From NCBI GenBank assembly GCA_030835825.1, contig JAURRA010000017.1:43968-107967 (forward strand): a DNA stretch of 64,000 nucleotides. The letters are read 5' to 3'. A program made the translations under genes and the position numbers. The stretch is from Flavobacteriaceae bacterium (GTDB taxonomy: Bacteria; Bacteroidota; Bacteroidia; Flavobacteriales; Flavobacteriaceae). The notes beneath the pieces are model-generated. The model saw only the letters and a program-made list of their open reading frames with translations, was not told where the DNA came from and made no database searches. Below are positions 36,561 through 45,189 of this stretch, in pieces; the stretch's first letter is position 1, and each line of letters opens with the position of its first letter.

Positions 36561-37409
36561 TCATGCTGACTTTATGGGCATTATTAATAGGGGCTTACTA
36601 ATATGGTAGCCAAATTTTTGTATTTCATCCTTGAGAAAGAGTCGGTGTAAGAAATTTCGTCTTTTATTAACTAGAGCAATAGCGTCGCAATGGTGTTCAA
36701 CACAATATTTTGTTATTGCCTCGAGAACTTTCTGAGAAAACAGTGTGATGAATTCTGAATTGGTTTGTTCAATGATTTTAGCAACCTTAGATTTATTTTT
36801 CAACTGTTTAGGTGTGAGGGGATCTTCATTTTGCTTCACGCAAATAACATCAACTAATGCATTGGTCATCGCGGCTAAATCAATTAATGGTTTAAGTTCC
36901 TCTTTCGTTAAGGGAATTTCGTAATCTAAACCAACCGCCCAGCGGTTGAGCAAGATCGGCTTGCATTTTTCGGGAACGGCCAAAACCGGATAATCAGATT
37001 TTTCCATGAGGTGAACCGTATTGCTTCCAAAGATTGATTTTTCCAAGCCAGAGTCCCCTTTAGTTCCCAAAATGACCAAAGAGGCGTCATGAAGTTTACA
37101 CGCTTGATTTACGGCATCAACAAAATTATCGTAATCGACCAGAGACATAAACTCATGCAATTTATTGTTGTGTTTATCAATCAATCGCGATTCTAATTGC
37201 CTCATAGATGCCTTAGACGTTTCTATAAGAGTTTGATAAATCGACGCCGATGATCCCATAGTCATCAAATCATCAGACACAAATGAAGCCGTCATGTGAA
37301 CATGAAGTAGGACAAAACGACATGGAACACCCGTAAAGGTTGCAATTGCAAAATCAATGGCATTCAGTGAATTCTGAGAAAAATCAGTGGGCAGTAGGAT
37401 TGTTTTCAT
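36561..37409 (-). CDS. tandem universal stress protein (UspA family)
   Basis: A 282-residue cytoplasmic protein of two UspA domains in tandem. The first domain (about residues 1-148) begins with ILLPTDFSQNSLNAIDFA and ends with the ATP-binding motif GTKGDSGLEKSIFGSNTVH (the G-2x-G-9x-G-S/T pattern). The second domain (about 150-282) lacks that motif and is degenerate. Proteins of this layout are common in Bacteroidota and usually respond to stress or starvation. No partner genes are adjacent. Confidence 0.9.
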   Translation of the reverse strand: MKTILLPTDFSQNSLNAIDFAIATFTGVPCRFVLLHVHMTASFVSDDLMTMGSSASIYQTLIETSKASMRQLESRLIDKHNNKLHEFMSLVDYDNFVDAVNQACKLHDASLVILGTKGDSGLEKSIFGSNTVHLMEKSDYPVLAVPEKCKPILLNRWAVGLDYEIPLTKEELKPLIDLAAMTNALVDVICVKQNEDPLTPKQLKNKSKVAKIIEQTNSEFITLFSQKVLEAITKYCVEHHCDAIALVNKRRNFLHRLFLKDEIQKFGYHISKPLLIMPIKSA

Positions 37410-37480
37410 GGTTTAAGCATTAGGGTTGCTTAAAAATAATAAAAAAAATGACTTCTACCGATGGACAACTATTACTGGAA

Positions 37481-38476
37481 TTAAAGTCCGAGATTCAATT
37501 CCTTAAAACCCCATAAAACTTGTCCGACATTCCCTATAATCTCAATCGATGTAACCTTCGCCACGGATTGGTTGTAATCAATTTTCAATATGCCAAAATT
37601 TCTATCGTCTATAAGAGGGCCAACTCTAAGAGGGTTAGATTCTTTTACGCCTTTGTAGGTGTGTGTCATACCGCTTGAAGTGACCTCAAGAATCTGATCG
37701 TTCAGCTTTGAGAGCTCTGCAAAATGCCTGTCTCCACTCAATACGATAATTTGCTTATTTGTGTTGGTAAGCATATCGATGAGTCGTTGTCTTTCATGAG
37801 GAAAATTACCCCATTTTTCAAAGGCGTGGAAATCATTTAAAAACTGGATACTGCTAACTAATATTACAATTTGGGATTTAGTGTCCGACAGCTCAGAAGC
37901 TAACCATTCCCATTGTTGGGAGCCTAGCATAGTTCCCTCATCACTAGGTTGATATCGCATGCCCGGCTCATCAGACGGTTTAAGATCTGATCGGAACCAT
38001 CTGGTGTCTAGCAATATGGTTTTGACCAATCCATCGGCCATGGTATAACTGTCATAAATACCCTCTCTTTTCGAACGCGCGCTTTCAGTAGGTTCATCCA
38101 GGAACTCAAAAAGCAATTGTTTAGCATCTTCGCGATAAGGATTATGAACACCGCCATCGTTCATGGCATAATCATGGTCATCAAAAATACCCAAAATTTG
38201 CGAGGTGGATGTCAAATCTTGATATAAATTGTTTGATTTTTGAATGTCGTAACCTTCCTTTAAGCCTTCTGGTGTTTCTCGATTCGGATAAATGATGTCA
38301 CCAGTCCATATGAAATAATCAGGATGGCTCGCGAGGACAGGTTGCCATATTTGTAGAGAATCTAAATTTTGATTGTTACAGGAGGCAAAGGCTATAGTTA
38401 AGGTCTGATTTTCTGTAGGTTTGGAGTGGCAGCCAATAATGACTAAACTCAGAATAATTGTTAGAGCATAACGCAT
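37481..38476 (-). CDS. PhoD-like phosphatase lipoprotein
   Basis: A metallophosphoesterase of the alkaline phosphatase D type. I start at 38476 (MRYALTIILSLVIIGCHSK), which gives a lipoprotein signal with lipobox VIIGC; the frame is open a further 10 codons upstream. Metal-binding segments are FASCNNQN, WTGDIIYPN, FDDHDYAMND and LSGDRHFAEL. The 331-residue protein should be anchored in the outer or inner membrane facing the periplasm or surface. It follows the haloperoxidase fusion gene by 60 bases on the same strand and may be cotranscribed. The substrate (phosphodiester or phosphomonoester) is unknown. Confidence 0.87.
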   Translation of the reverse strand: MRYALTIILSLVIIGCHSKPTENQTLTIAFASCNNQNLDSLQIWQPVLASHPDYFIWTGDIIYPNRETPEGLKEGYDIQKSNNLYQDLTSTSQILGIFDDHDYAMNDGGVHNPYREDAKQLLFEFLDEPTESARSKREGIYDSYTMADGLVKTILLDTRWFRSDLKPSDEPGMRYQPSDEGTMLGSQQWEWLASELSDTKSQIVILVSSIQFLNDFHAFEKWGNFPHERQRLIDMLTNTNKQIIVLSGDRHFAELSKLNDQILEVTSSGMTHTYKGVKESNPLRVGPLIDDRNFGILKIDYNQSVAKVTSIEIIGNVGQVLWGFKELNLGL

Positions 38477-38536
38477 AAGAGTAAATTTTAATTTAAGATA
38501 GCCCATTTAGGTGATAATTGATGCAACTCGGTGTCA

Positions 38537-41500
38537 TTATTTGATTATCAATTTCCAGCTCATTTCCCCAGAGTGTAAAACATAAATTCCGGGAGAGATA
38601 TTATCGATGTCGATTTGATTTACGCCGGTCGAAGGATTAAAACGAGATTGAAGTGGTATGGCTCGACCTACGAGGTCAATCAAATGGAACTTCAAACTTT
38701 TGCTCGTATTGGTAACATAAACGTGGGCTTGGTTTGAAACAGGGTTAGGGAACATTTTTGACTTCTCGAATGCATACTCAAATGTGGACAAGGATGCCGT
38801 AAAGTAAGTTTCGGCCCTTTCAAAAGATACACGACCTATTTCCTCTCCAATCAATCTTCCCGGCAAATCATCAATATAGGGATGAATTCCTCCCCATATT
38901 CTGGATAAACTGCATTGGTCCGAAGCATCTCTGTAGGTAGCCCATTGCAAAATCACATCTTGACTAGGTCCTTCTTCAAAGACAAGAAAATCATTTTGCT
39001 TGGCGATAAACTCACCGACTCCACCAGGAAAAAAGGGCGTTCCAGTTAGCTGAGTTAGCGTTTCTGCAGCCGCACGTGAAAAAGTCGAGTGGCCCGACAA
39101 GTAGCCTCCGAAATTTGGAGTAACGAAAGTCGGCCGTTGATATGGCCACCAATTTTCTGCCAAGATCCAACCTACTCCAGCAAAATCGGTATCTGTATTT
39201 TCAATATAATCGTGCCCTTTCCATGCCCGTAATTTAATTTTGTCAATATGTTCACCAGACTCCCCACTCAGTGGGTCACCCTCTAAAACTACTTCGATCT
39301 GATCTTCGATTAACGGGATGCCTTGCGGACTGTAATTGGACAAGGACTGATCTGTACTTTGTCCCAATCCTGCCATATACCTGATTGCAGAAATTGGGCG
39401 AATGTAGTGATACCAGCCCTTAATTCCCCAAGCTGTGACGGCCACATCGTGCATCGTGGCTCCCAAGGCAAAATACGATTTAATATCCCATTCGAGATCA
39501 CTGAGCACCTCACCTTGTCCTCGGAATTTTTTAACTAACATGGGGTGGTCATTGACGGTATTGAGCAAGACAAACCAATGTCCAGGAGGCGTTTCAGAGT
39601 CAGGCCCATCGGCCCAAAATTCTGCCAATACTCGGGTATAGTCACCCCGTGATACCAACTGTTGATTATAGGGCAATCCTGTAACAGGATTCAAATCATA
39701 ACCCGTACCGGAATCCCCGCCGTCCATATAATTGTAAAAACTATCATAATCACTGAGGTCTGTAGGAAAAGAATCACTACTAATATTGCCCATTGAAGCA
39801 GGTGAAATATCCCAAATGACATCGTCTGAAATTGATAAATGAGAGCTCCAGACAGCCACCATGGCGAAAGCGTCAGCATATTGCTGAGTTTCGGTAAATG
39901 ATATGCCGTCTAAATAAGGTGGAGCCCCTGGATCGTAGTATACAGGAAAGGGGTTGCCATCGCGATAATTCAAGGTCAAATCTTGGTCACTCAAAGCAAA
40001 AGGAAGACTATTGCCCCATTCTGCACCCAAAAAATCAGGTGTAGTTTGGTCAATAATATTACCACTCTGATCAATAAATAGATCAAAAGACAGAGGCTGC
40101 CACCTGTTTGGATTGGTAAGGTTTGGATTTCCTGCCAATTCAGGACTCATCGGGTCGTTTACTGGCACATAATATTGATTTTCATAATTCCCCATTTCAT
40201 TTGATCCATCCTGAAGGCCATATTGAATGATTTGGTCGGCGATATAATTTCCCAGGGCAGCGGCATCACCTGAGGTGTAATCAAGGGAGGTGATTGAACT
40301 ATTCTCACCCAAAATATCGAGTAGATGATCAAAAATTGCTTGTGTTTGCTCGTTATTTGGAGAATTTTGAAAACGATGTTTCAACAGGCGGTAAGCCGCA
40401 AAACTAATAGCTCTGCGTTCAAGGTTCTCCCCTGTTTCAGCAAATCCTTCAAAGGGAGTGTCAAATCCGTGAACAGTTTCTCCTAAAAAATAGGCGTGCG
40501 CTGGATTATTAAAAACAGACCAAGCATCATACATGGCTGCGCTCATATGAAATAAATTTCGAGCATGTACTGTTGGCCTGGCTTTGTCCAATCGAATGGC
40601 CGCTAATAAGGCTTCGTTCCACAATCGCGCAACAGAGTAACTGCCAGAAGTAGCATCACCGTCATAGTAATTGATGTCAACTTCAATTTCAACTGATTCG
40701 GAAGCACAAGTTCCATTGTCATAATAAACCGAAAGTTGACCGTCGCCTGTCACCCCCCATCTCACTGTAATCTCATCGGTCCCATCGCCATTGACTATTT
40801 CACCATTGATGACATTCCAATGTACTGAAGAGCCTTGAGGAACTGTAACAGAATAGACTTCCTCATAAAGAGGATAACTACCCTGTGGGCCATCTAAGGT
40901 CAAGCTACTTAAGTAAGAACAACTGCCGTCATCAACAGTGGCATTCGGATTATAATTGCATGAATTGGGATCCGTACAACCACTGACCATCTGACCAACA
41001 TTATTGTCTATTACGAGTAGTTCTTCTCCTTCAATAAGCTTCAGGTTGCTGTTTTCAGGGAGGTTTGAATAGCTGTCAACTATACCACTAGGCCAAACTA
41101 CTTCAATACTCATATTCGAGGTATCTGCATTGGAAAGTCCAAAGTGTAGTGGCTGTAAAGATTGGGAATGATAACTGACTCCGTTGTACTCTTTATACAA
41201 ACTGATATCATCATTGACTACTAAAGTCACGCGAGCGCCGAGACCATCGCGATTAGATACTGTCCCTTCTAGGTGGACTTTTAACCAATTTCCTTGAATG
41301 ACCTCTGTGTAGTAGGTGTCTACAGCTGTGTTTTGAAACAACAAAGGCTCATGACCAAAACTTGTCGCTAATATATCCCTGTCACCATCATTATCATAAT
41401 CAAATGAAATTACTGTGCCGCCCTGAGTAAATGGATTGATGCCTCCAGTATCCGTGTGGATAAATTGTCTCACTCCGTTCGTATCTTGGTTCTCAAAATA

Positions 41501-42532
41501 AAAGTCTTTTTCAGGAGCGTTGAGTCCAGTAGTAATATAAACATCATCAAATAGGTCGTGATTGTAGTCGGCAAAAGCAGCAGCCCAAGCCCATCCTGTA
41601 TCGAAGATCCCAATTGAATCAGAGATATTTTGATATGAACCCCCATCACTCATTGAGTAAAACCCATTTTCGGATTTGTTAGCTATAAATATCTCTACGT
41701 TCCCATTATTATCATAATCTGATGTTGCCATACCCATGCCATCAAAGGGGTCGGTCAAATTGTAATCTGAGGCATTTTCAACAAATGTAATGCCGTCGGT
41801 AGAAGTTAACAGTTCGTTAGGTTCATTAAAATCGTTTGAAACGTAAATCTCAGGATACTTGTCCGCTCCTACATATATGGGAATAGCACAAAAACTCGAG
41901 CCCATAATTTGATCGTCAAATGAGATGAGTTCAAAAGTATTATTCCCTAAATTTTTGTACAACCGATTTAAAACACTGTCGTTATAGTCTGTTACATACA
42001 AATCTAAAAAACCGTCTAAATCCAAGTCTACCCACAAACCTGCGACAGTGTAACAATTCGAACAAAAGCCACCAATACTGGAAGAGTCGGAAATGTCCGT
42101 AAACCCCTGACCAGCCTCGTTTAGAAACAATTGATTTGTTCCAGCGTTACCCAAAAAAAGATCGGGGTAACCGTCATTATTGATGTCACCCCAAGAAACG
42201 GCCTGTCGTTCTCCATACTGCAAAAAATAGGGCAAGCCGATATCATAATTCACATCGAAATTCAAACCCATTTGCTCCGTCACATCGATAAAACTACCTT
42301 GATTATTATTCATCAACAGCATACTTGTCATGGAAGCACTTGCTCCTGTTGAATTCTTTCGGGTAACTAAAAAAATATCCAAATCACCATCCTGATCGAA
42401 ATCTGCCACCGCCACACCACTATTGTCATAAAACTCATGGAGATTGGACAAATGGGTGGCATATCTAAATTGCTGAGAGAACAGGGAAACGCTAAAAAGA
42501 ATAAAAAAAATAAAGCTAAAACTTCTTTTCAC
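38537..42532 (-). CDS. secreted fusion: FG-GAP/ASPIC repeats + vanadium-haloperoxidase-type domain + T9SS tail
   Basis: A 1331-residue protein if GTG at 42532 starts it (then KRSFSFIFFILFSVSLF signal peptide); the open frame reaches 42709 but that part crosses the tRNA-His gene and its terminator. Order: signal peptide; about seven FG-GAP/VCBS calcium-loop repeats (roughly residues 25-410, with DFDQDGDLD and DNDGDRDI); ASPIC/UnbV domain (about 414-505); a CTDPNSCNYNPNA linker; an Ig/PKD-like domain (about 540-620); a vanadium-haloperoxidase-like domain (about 620-1244); a T9SS type A tail (FPNPVSN, about 1256-1331). Oxyanion-site residues are all present: KGWYHYIRP, LSGHS and SRIWGGIH, at spacings of vanadium chloroperoxidase. 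Haloperoxidase or phosphatase activity at the cell surface is likely. Confidence 0.85.
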   Translation of the reverse strand: MKRSFSFIFFILFSVSLFSQQFRYATHLSNLHEFYDNSGVAVADFDQDGDLDIFLVTRKNSTGASASMTSMLLMNNNQGSFIDVTEQMGLNFDVNYDIGLPYFLQYGERQAVSWGDINNDGYPDLFLGNAGTNQLFLNEAGQGFTDISDSSSIGGFCSNCYTVAGLWVDLDLDGFLDLYVTDYNDSVLNRLYKNLGNNTFELISFDDQIMGSSFCAIPIYVGADKYPEIYVSNDFNEPNELLTSTDGITFVENASDYNLTDPFDGMGMATSDYDNNGNVEIFIANKSENGFYSMSDGGSYQNISDSIGIFDTGWAWAAAFADYNHDLFDDVYITTGLNAPEKDFYFENQDTNGVRQFIHTDTGGINPFTQGGTVISFDYDNDGDRDILATSFGHEPLLFQNTAVDTYYTEVIQGNWLKVHLEGTVSNRDGLGARVTLVVNDDISLYKEYNGVSYHSQSLQPLHFGLSNADTSNMSIEVVWPSGIVDSYSNLPENSNLKLIEGEELLVIDNNVGQMVSGCTDPNSCNYNPNATVDDGSCSYLSSLTLDGPQGSYPLYEEVYSVTVPQGSSVHWNVINGEIVNGDGTDEITVRWGVTGDGQLSVYYDNGTCASESVEIEVDINYYDGDATSGSYSVARLWNEALLAAIRLDKARPTVHARNLFHMSAAMYDAWSVFNNPAHAYFLGETVHGFDTPFEGFAETGENLERRAISFAAYRLLKHRFQNSPNNEQTQAIFDHLLDILGENSSITSLDYTSGDAAALGNYIADQIIQYGLQDGSNEMGNYENQYYVPVNDPMSPELAGNPNLTNPNRWQPLSFDLFIDQSGNIIDQTTPDFLGAEWGNSLPFALSDQDLTLNYRDGNPFPVYYDPGAPPYLDGISFTETQQYADAFAMVAVWSSHLSISDDVIWDISPASMGNISSDSFPTDLSDYDSFYNYMDGGDSGTGYDLNPVTGLPYNQQLVSRGDYTRVLAEFWADGPDSETPPGHWFVLLNTVNDHPMLVKKFRGQGEVLSDLEWDIKSYFALGATMHDVAVTAWGIKGWYHYIRPISAIRYMAGLGQSTDQSLSNYSPQGIPLIEDQIEVVLEGDPLSGESGEHIDKIKLRAWKGHDYIENTDTDFAGVGWILAENWWPYQRPTFVTPNFGGYLSGHSTFSRAAAETLTQLTGTPFFPGGVGEFIAKQNDFLVFEEGPSQDVILQWATYRDASDQCSLSRIWGGIHPYIDDLPGRLIGEEIGRVSFERAETYFTASLSTFEYAFEKSKMFPNPVSNQAHVYVTNTSKSLKFHLIDLVGRAIPLQSRFNPSTGVNQIDIDNISPGIYVLHSGEMSWKLIIK

Positions 42533-42633
42533 AATGATTTTATTGAAAAATTTTAGTGATTTGACTTCAAAAATATTAAATAGATGAGTAATGGGATTAT
42601 AAAATGAAGATAATTTTAAAAAACATCCATACC

Positions 42634-42662
42634 AACAAAAAAACCCGTCGCAAGACGGGTTT
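42634..42662 (-). terminator. intrinsic terminator after tRNA-His
   Basis: Arms AAACCCGTC (42641-42649) and GACGGGTTT (42654-42662) with loop GCAA. On the minus strand the hairpin is followed by a T-run (the A-run at 42637-42643), just downstream of the tRNA. Confidence 0.9.
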
Positions 42663-42669
42663 AATTTTG

Positions 42670-42744
42670 GGTGGAAGACCGGGCTCGAACCGGCGACCCT
42701 CGGTACCACAAACCGATGCTCTAACCAACTGAGCTACAACCACC
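42670..42744 (-). tRNA. tRNA-His (anticodon GTG)
   Basis: Cloverleaf with the extra 5' G (position -1) opposite C73, which is diagnostic of tRNA-His, an anticodon loop containing GTG, and T-loop TTCGAGC. The acceptor stem GTGGTTG/CTTCCAC has two U-U mismatches at 5-68 and 6-67. CCA is not fully encoded. A strong promoter precedes it and a terminator follows. Confidence 0.95.
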
Positions 42745-42756
42745 ATTTGTAATGCG

Positions 42757-42788
42757 CAAATTTAAACTTATTTATGATTAGTGGCAAA
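42757..42788 (-). promoter_or_regulatory. promoter of tRNA-His
   Basis: On the minus strand TTTG (42788-42785), 20-base spacer, TAAATTTG (42764-42757). This matches the Bacteroidota promoter exactly and has the same spacing as the tRNA-Ser promoter. Confidence 0.8.
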
Positions 42789-42806
42789 ATAAAAATTCGA
42801 ATAAAA

Positions 42807-43526
42807 TCAGATAAAATCGAAAAGGCTTTCTACTGCCGGAAATCGCTCTACTGTAAAGCCTTCACCGAAATCCGTGCCAATTATACGTCCTAAATCTGCC
42901 GCGCGATATTGGACACTGTTCAAGAAGTTAGGTGAAGATATAGCTGTATTGGGTGCTTTGTTTTTGGGGTCGTAAAACTGGCTTTTATAGGCTCCAACTG
43001 CCGCCATTTTCACATCCATGAAACCGGTGATATCTACCACTATGTCGGGCTGAATATGATGCCATTGAATGTAATGATAGACCCGATCTGGTCGCCAAGC
43101 CTCCTGCGTTTGGCCAGAATCATCTTTGGTTTCTATTTTGGATAATCCGCTCAAAAAGCAAGCATCACTGACCAGTTGACTTCCTTTACCGTGATCAATA
43201 TGACGATCTCTAATGGCATTACAAATGACCAACTTGGGTTGGTAAGCCCGTAAAACTTTAATTAACGCCATTTGATGCTCTCTGTCATTTTTAAAAAAGC
43301 CATCTTCAAATCGCATATTATGACGCATTGTGACTCCCAAAATGTTCGCGGCGTGGCCCGCCTCCTGATTCCGAATTGATTCCGAACCTCTTGTGCCCAA
43401 CTCCCCACCGGTCAAATCAACAATTCCAACTGTTTTACCCGCTGCAATTTCTTTCGCTAAAGTACCAGCTGCTCCTAATTCAACGTCGTCGGGGTGCGCA
43501 CCAAATGCAAGAATATCCAATCTCAT
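42807..43526 (-). CDS. bshB1: N-acetyl-alpha-D-glucosaminyl-L-malate deacetylase 1 (bacillithiol synthesis)
   Basis: Zinc-dependent LmbE-family deacetylase that makes GlcN-malate, the second step of bacillithiol synthesis. The 239 residues start with ILAFGAHPDDVELGAAGTL (His11, Asp13, Asp14 of the metal/catalytic site), then DLTGGELGTRGS, the third metal-ligand region RDRHIDHGKGS and YHYIQWHHIQPDIVVDIT, all characteristic of the BshB1 subgroup. Bacillithiol is the usual low-molecular-weight thiol in Flavobacteriia. bshA and bshC are not in the window. It is monocistronic. Confidence 0.94.
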   Translation of the reverse strand: MRLDILAFGAHPDDVELGAAGTLAKEIAAGKTVGIVDLTGGELGTRGSESIRNQEAGHAANILGVTMRHNMRFEDGFFKNDREHQMALIKVLRAYQPKLVICNAIRDRHIDHGKGSQLVSDACFLSGLSKIETKDDSGQTQEAWRPDRVYHYIQWHHIQPDIVVDITGFMDVKMAAVGAYKSQFYDPKNKAPNTAISSPNFLNSVQYRAADLGRIIGTDFGEGFTVERFPAVESLFDFI

Positions 43527-43639
43527 AGTCCATAATTGAGCTGTGAAATTACGATATTTTAACTATGTAGAATTATCTGAGAAATATTTAACAGCCATTT
43601 TTGTTATCCGGACAGGGATGTAAGGAACGGTATCCGAAT

Positions 43640-44101
43640 CTACTCATTGTTATTTTTCTTTTTTAGAATCCCTTTAATCACGCTCTTGACCGGATCCTTT
43701 TTACCTTGAGTGGTATCATTTGGAACCTTCTTACCTCCGAGAAGGCCTTGCAAAACATCTTTACCTTGATGCAATAACTTGTCCTTTTGCATTTGAACCA
43801 ATTGGTTTGCCAAATTGGCGGAGGCCTCCTTCAAATCTGAAGAAACCGAAGGCTTGAGAAAAGACACTGTAACCTTTGCTATAACGGAAACATTATTGAT
43901 CTTATTGGTTTCAGAGGGAGATAACTTGGCCATCAAATTGGTAACATCTTGACCCAAATACTTGACTGGAACCTCAAATCTGAGATTGTAATCCATACTT
44001 TGATCAAAACTATGAGATCCTCTAACTTCAAGGCCAACATCTTCAACGGCCAGTTTAAATGGCTGGACATCTACCTTACCGTCTTTAAAAGACATGGCCA
44101 T
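43640..44101 (-). pseudogene. C-terminal fragment of AsmA-like protein
   Basis: This frame matches the C-terminal end of flavobacterial AsmA-like outer-membrane biogenesis proteins: MSFKDGKVDVQPF, then HSFDQSMDYNLRFEVPVKYLG, then SSDLKEASANLANQLV. In-frame codons continue upstream of the ATG (reading LDLNKIDLNKVK) to the point where the N-terminal fragment stops, so the ATG at 44101 is probably internal to the original gene. It cannot make a normal AsmA protein alone because it has no signal or membrane anchor. It is the tail of the gene whose head is at 44134-45084. Confidence 0.7.
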
Positions 44102-44133
44102 TTTAACCTTATTTAAATCTATTTTATTTAGAT

Positions 44134-45084
44134 CTAAAATCGAACATTGAACTGAGGTATAGTTGTGTCGGTCAGTGTGCCCTTTAAGCTTCCTACTACT
44201 GAAAAATCGCCAGAGGTATTCACTTGCTCAATATTCCCGGCATAAACTTCGGGTATGAGACCTAAAAAATTGGTGAATGATGAAACAGGCGTATCAAAAT
44301 TCAAATCATAAAATTGGCCAGCTTCAAGCAATTGGATATAGCCATCAAACTGCACGGGAAGTTGATTAATCCGTAATTCATTTTGTTTAAACCTGAATTT
44401 GTTATTCGTTAAGTCTAAGGCTAACACGGCATTGAGAGACAAATCGAATTGGTTCATATAATTCACTCCATCTACAGTGATTGTCATTCGGGTGGAAGTG
44501 GTGGTTTCTAAATCTAAAACATCGTCTACAAAATTGCCCTTTCCTTGGTGATTCAAACTGTCTAAACGGAGGAATACATGGGATGGTACATCCGAATAAA
44601 CGAAACGTATATTTTCGAAATCGTAATTTTCTAATTCGAAAGAAAAGGGATCATCATTGTCCGATTGTTCCTGATTATCAACTGTTGCAATCTCATAATT
44701 GGACTGACCATTTTCGTTCGAAATGATATTTATGATCAGGTCCTTAGCTCCAACACTTTGAACCTTTAATGGCTTGCCATCTCCATTAATTAGCTCACCT
44801 AACCCCAGCTTTAAATTGACGTTTCCCCCATAAAATAACGTATCGCCATCGAAGGGAAACTTATTTAAGACAATTAAATTATCGATTGAGATTGTCGCGC
44901 TCGGAAAATTGTTTAATAAGCTAATACGAATGTCGGAAAAAGCTACTGTAGCATCAATTTTTTCATTGATAGTTTGGATTACCAGCGCCTGTATTCTATC
45001 CTTAAATAGAAAGGGTGCAGTTACCAAAGCGATAAAAATCAACAGAAAAGCAAGAACCAGTCCTTTTAAAAGTTTTTTTTTCAT
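44134..45084 (-). pseudogene. N-terminal fragment of AsmA-like protein (frameshifted after internal deletion)
   Basis: 316 residues starting with a basic segment and membrane anchor (KKKLLKGLVLAFLLIFIALVTAPFLF) followed by the AsmA N-terminal region (ISLLNNFPSATISIDNLIV, TLFYGGNVNLKLGLGELI, VRFVYSD-type strands). Homologues run to roughly 800-900 residues. Here the frame stops shortly after TLTDTTIPQF, and the family's C-terminal end follows in another frame 30 bases on, so about 350 residues of the middle are missing. The result is most likely inactive, unless another copy exists elsewhere. AsmA-like proteins act in phospholipid transport and envelope assembly. Confidence 0.75.
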
Positions 45085-45189
45085 GATTTAGGGTTTGATA
45101 CTTTAAAGCAAAAGAAGTGCCAAATTCAATTTAATGGTAACCTTGTTATCAAAAAAAAACACCAAAAAAATGAATTGTAATTTGAAAAT

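Noticed and set aside
42533..42709. N-terminal 59 codons of the long haloperoxidase frame (MVPRVAGSSPVF...)
   Set aside because: It reads through tRNA-His and its terminator; a signal peptide starts at GTG 42532.
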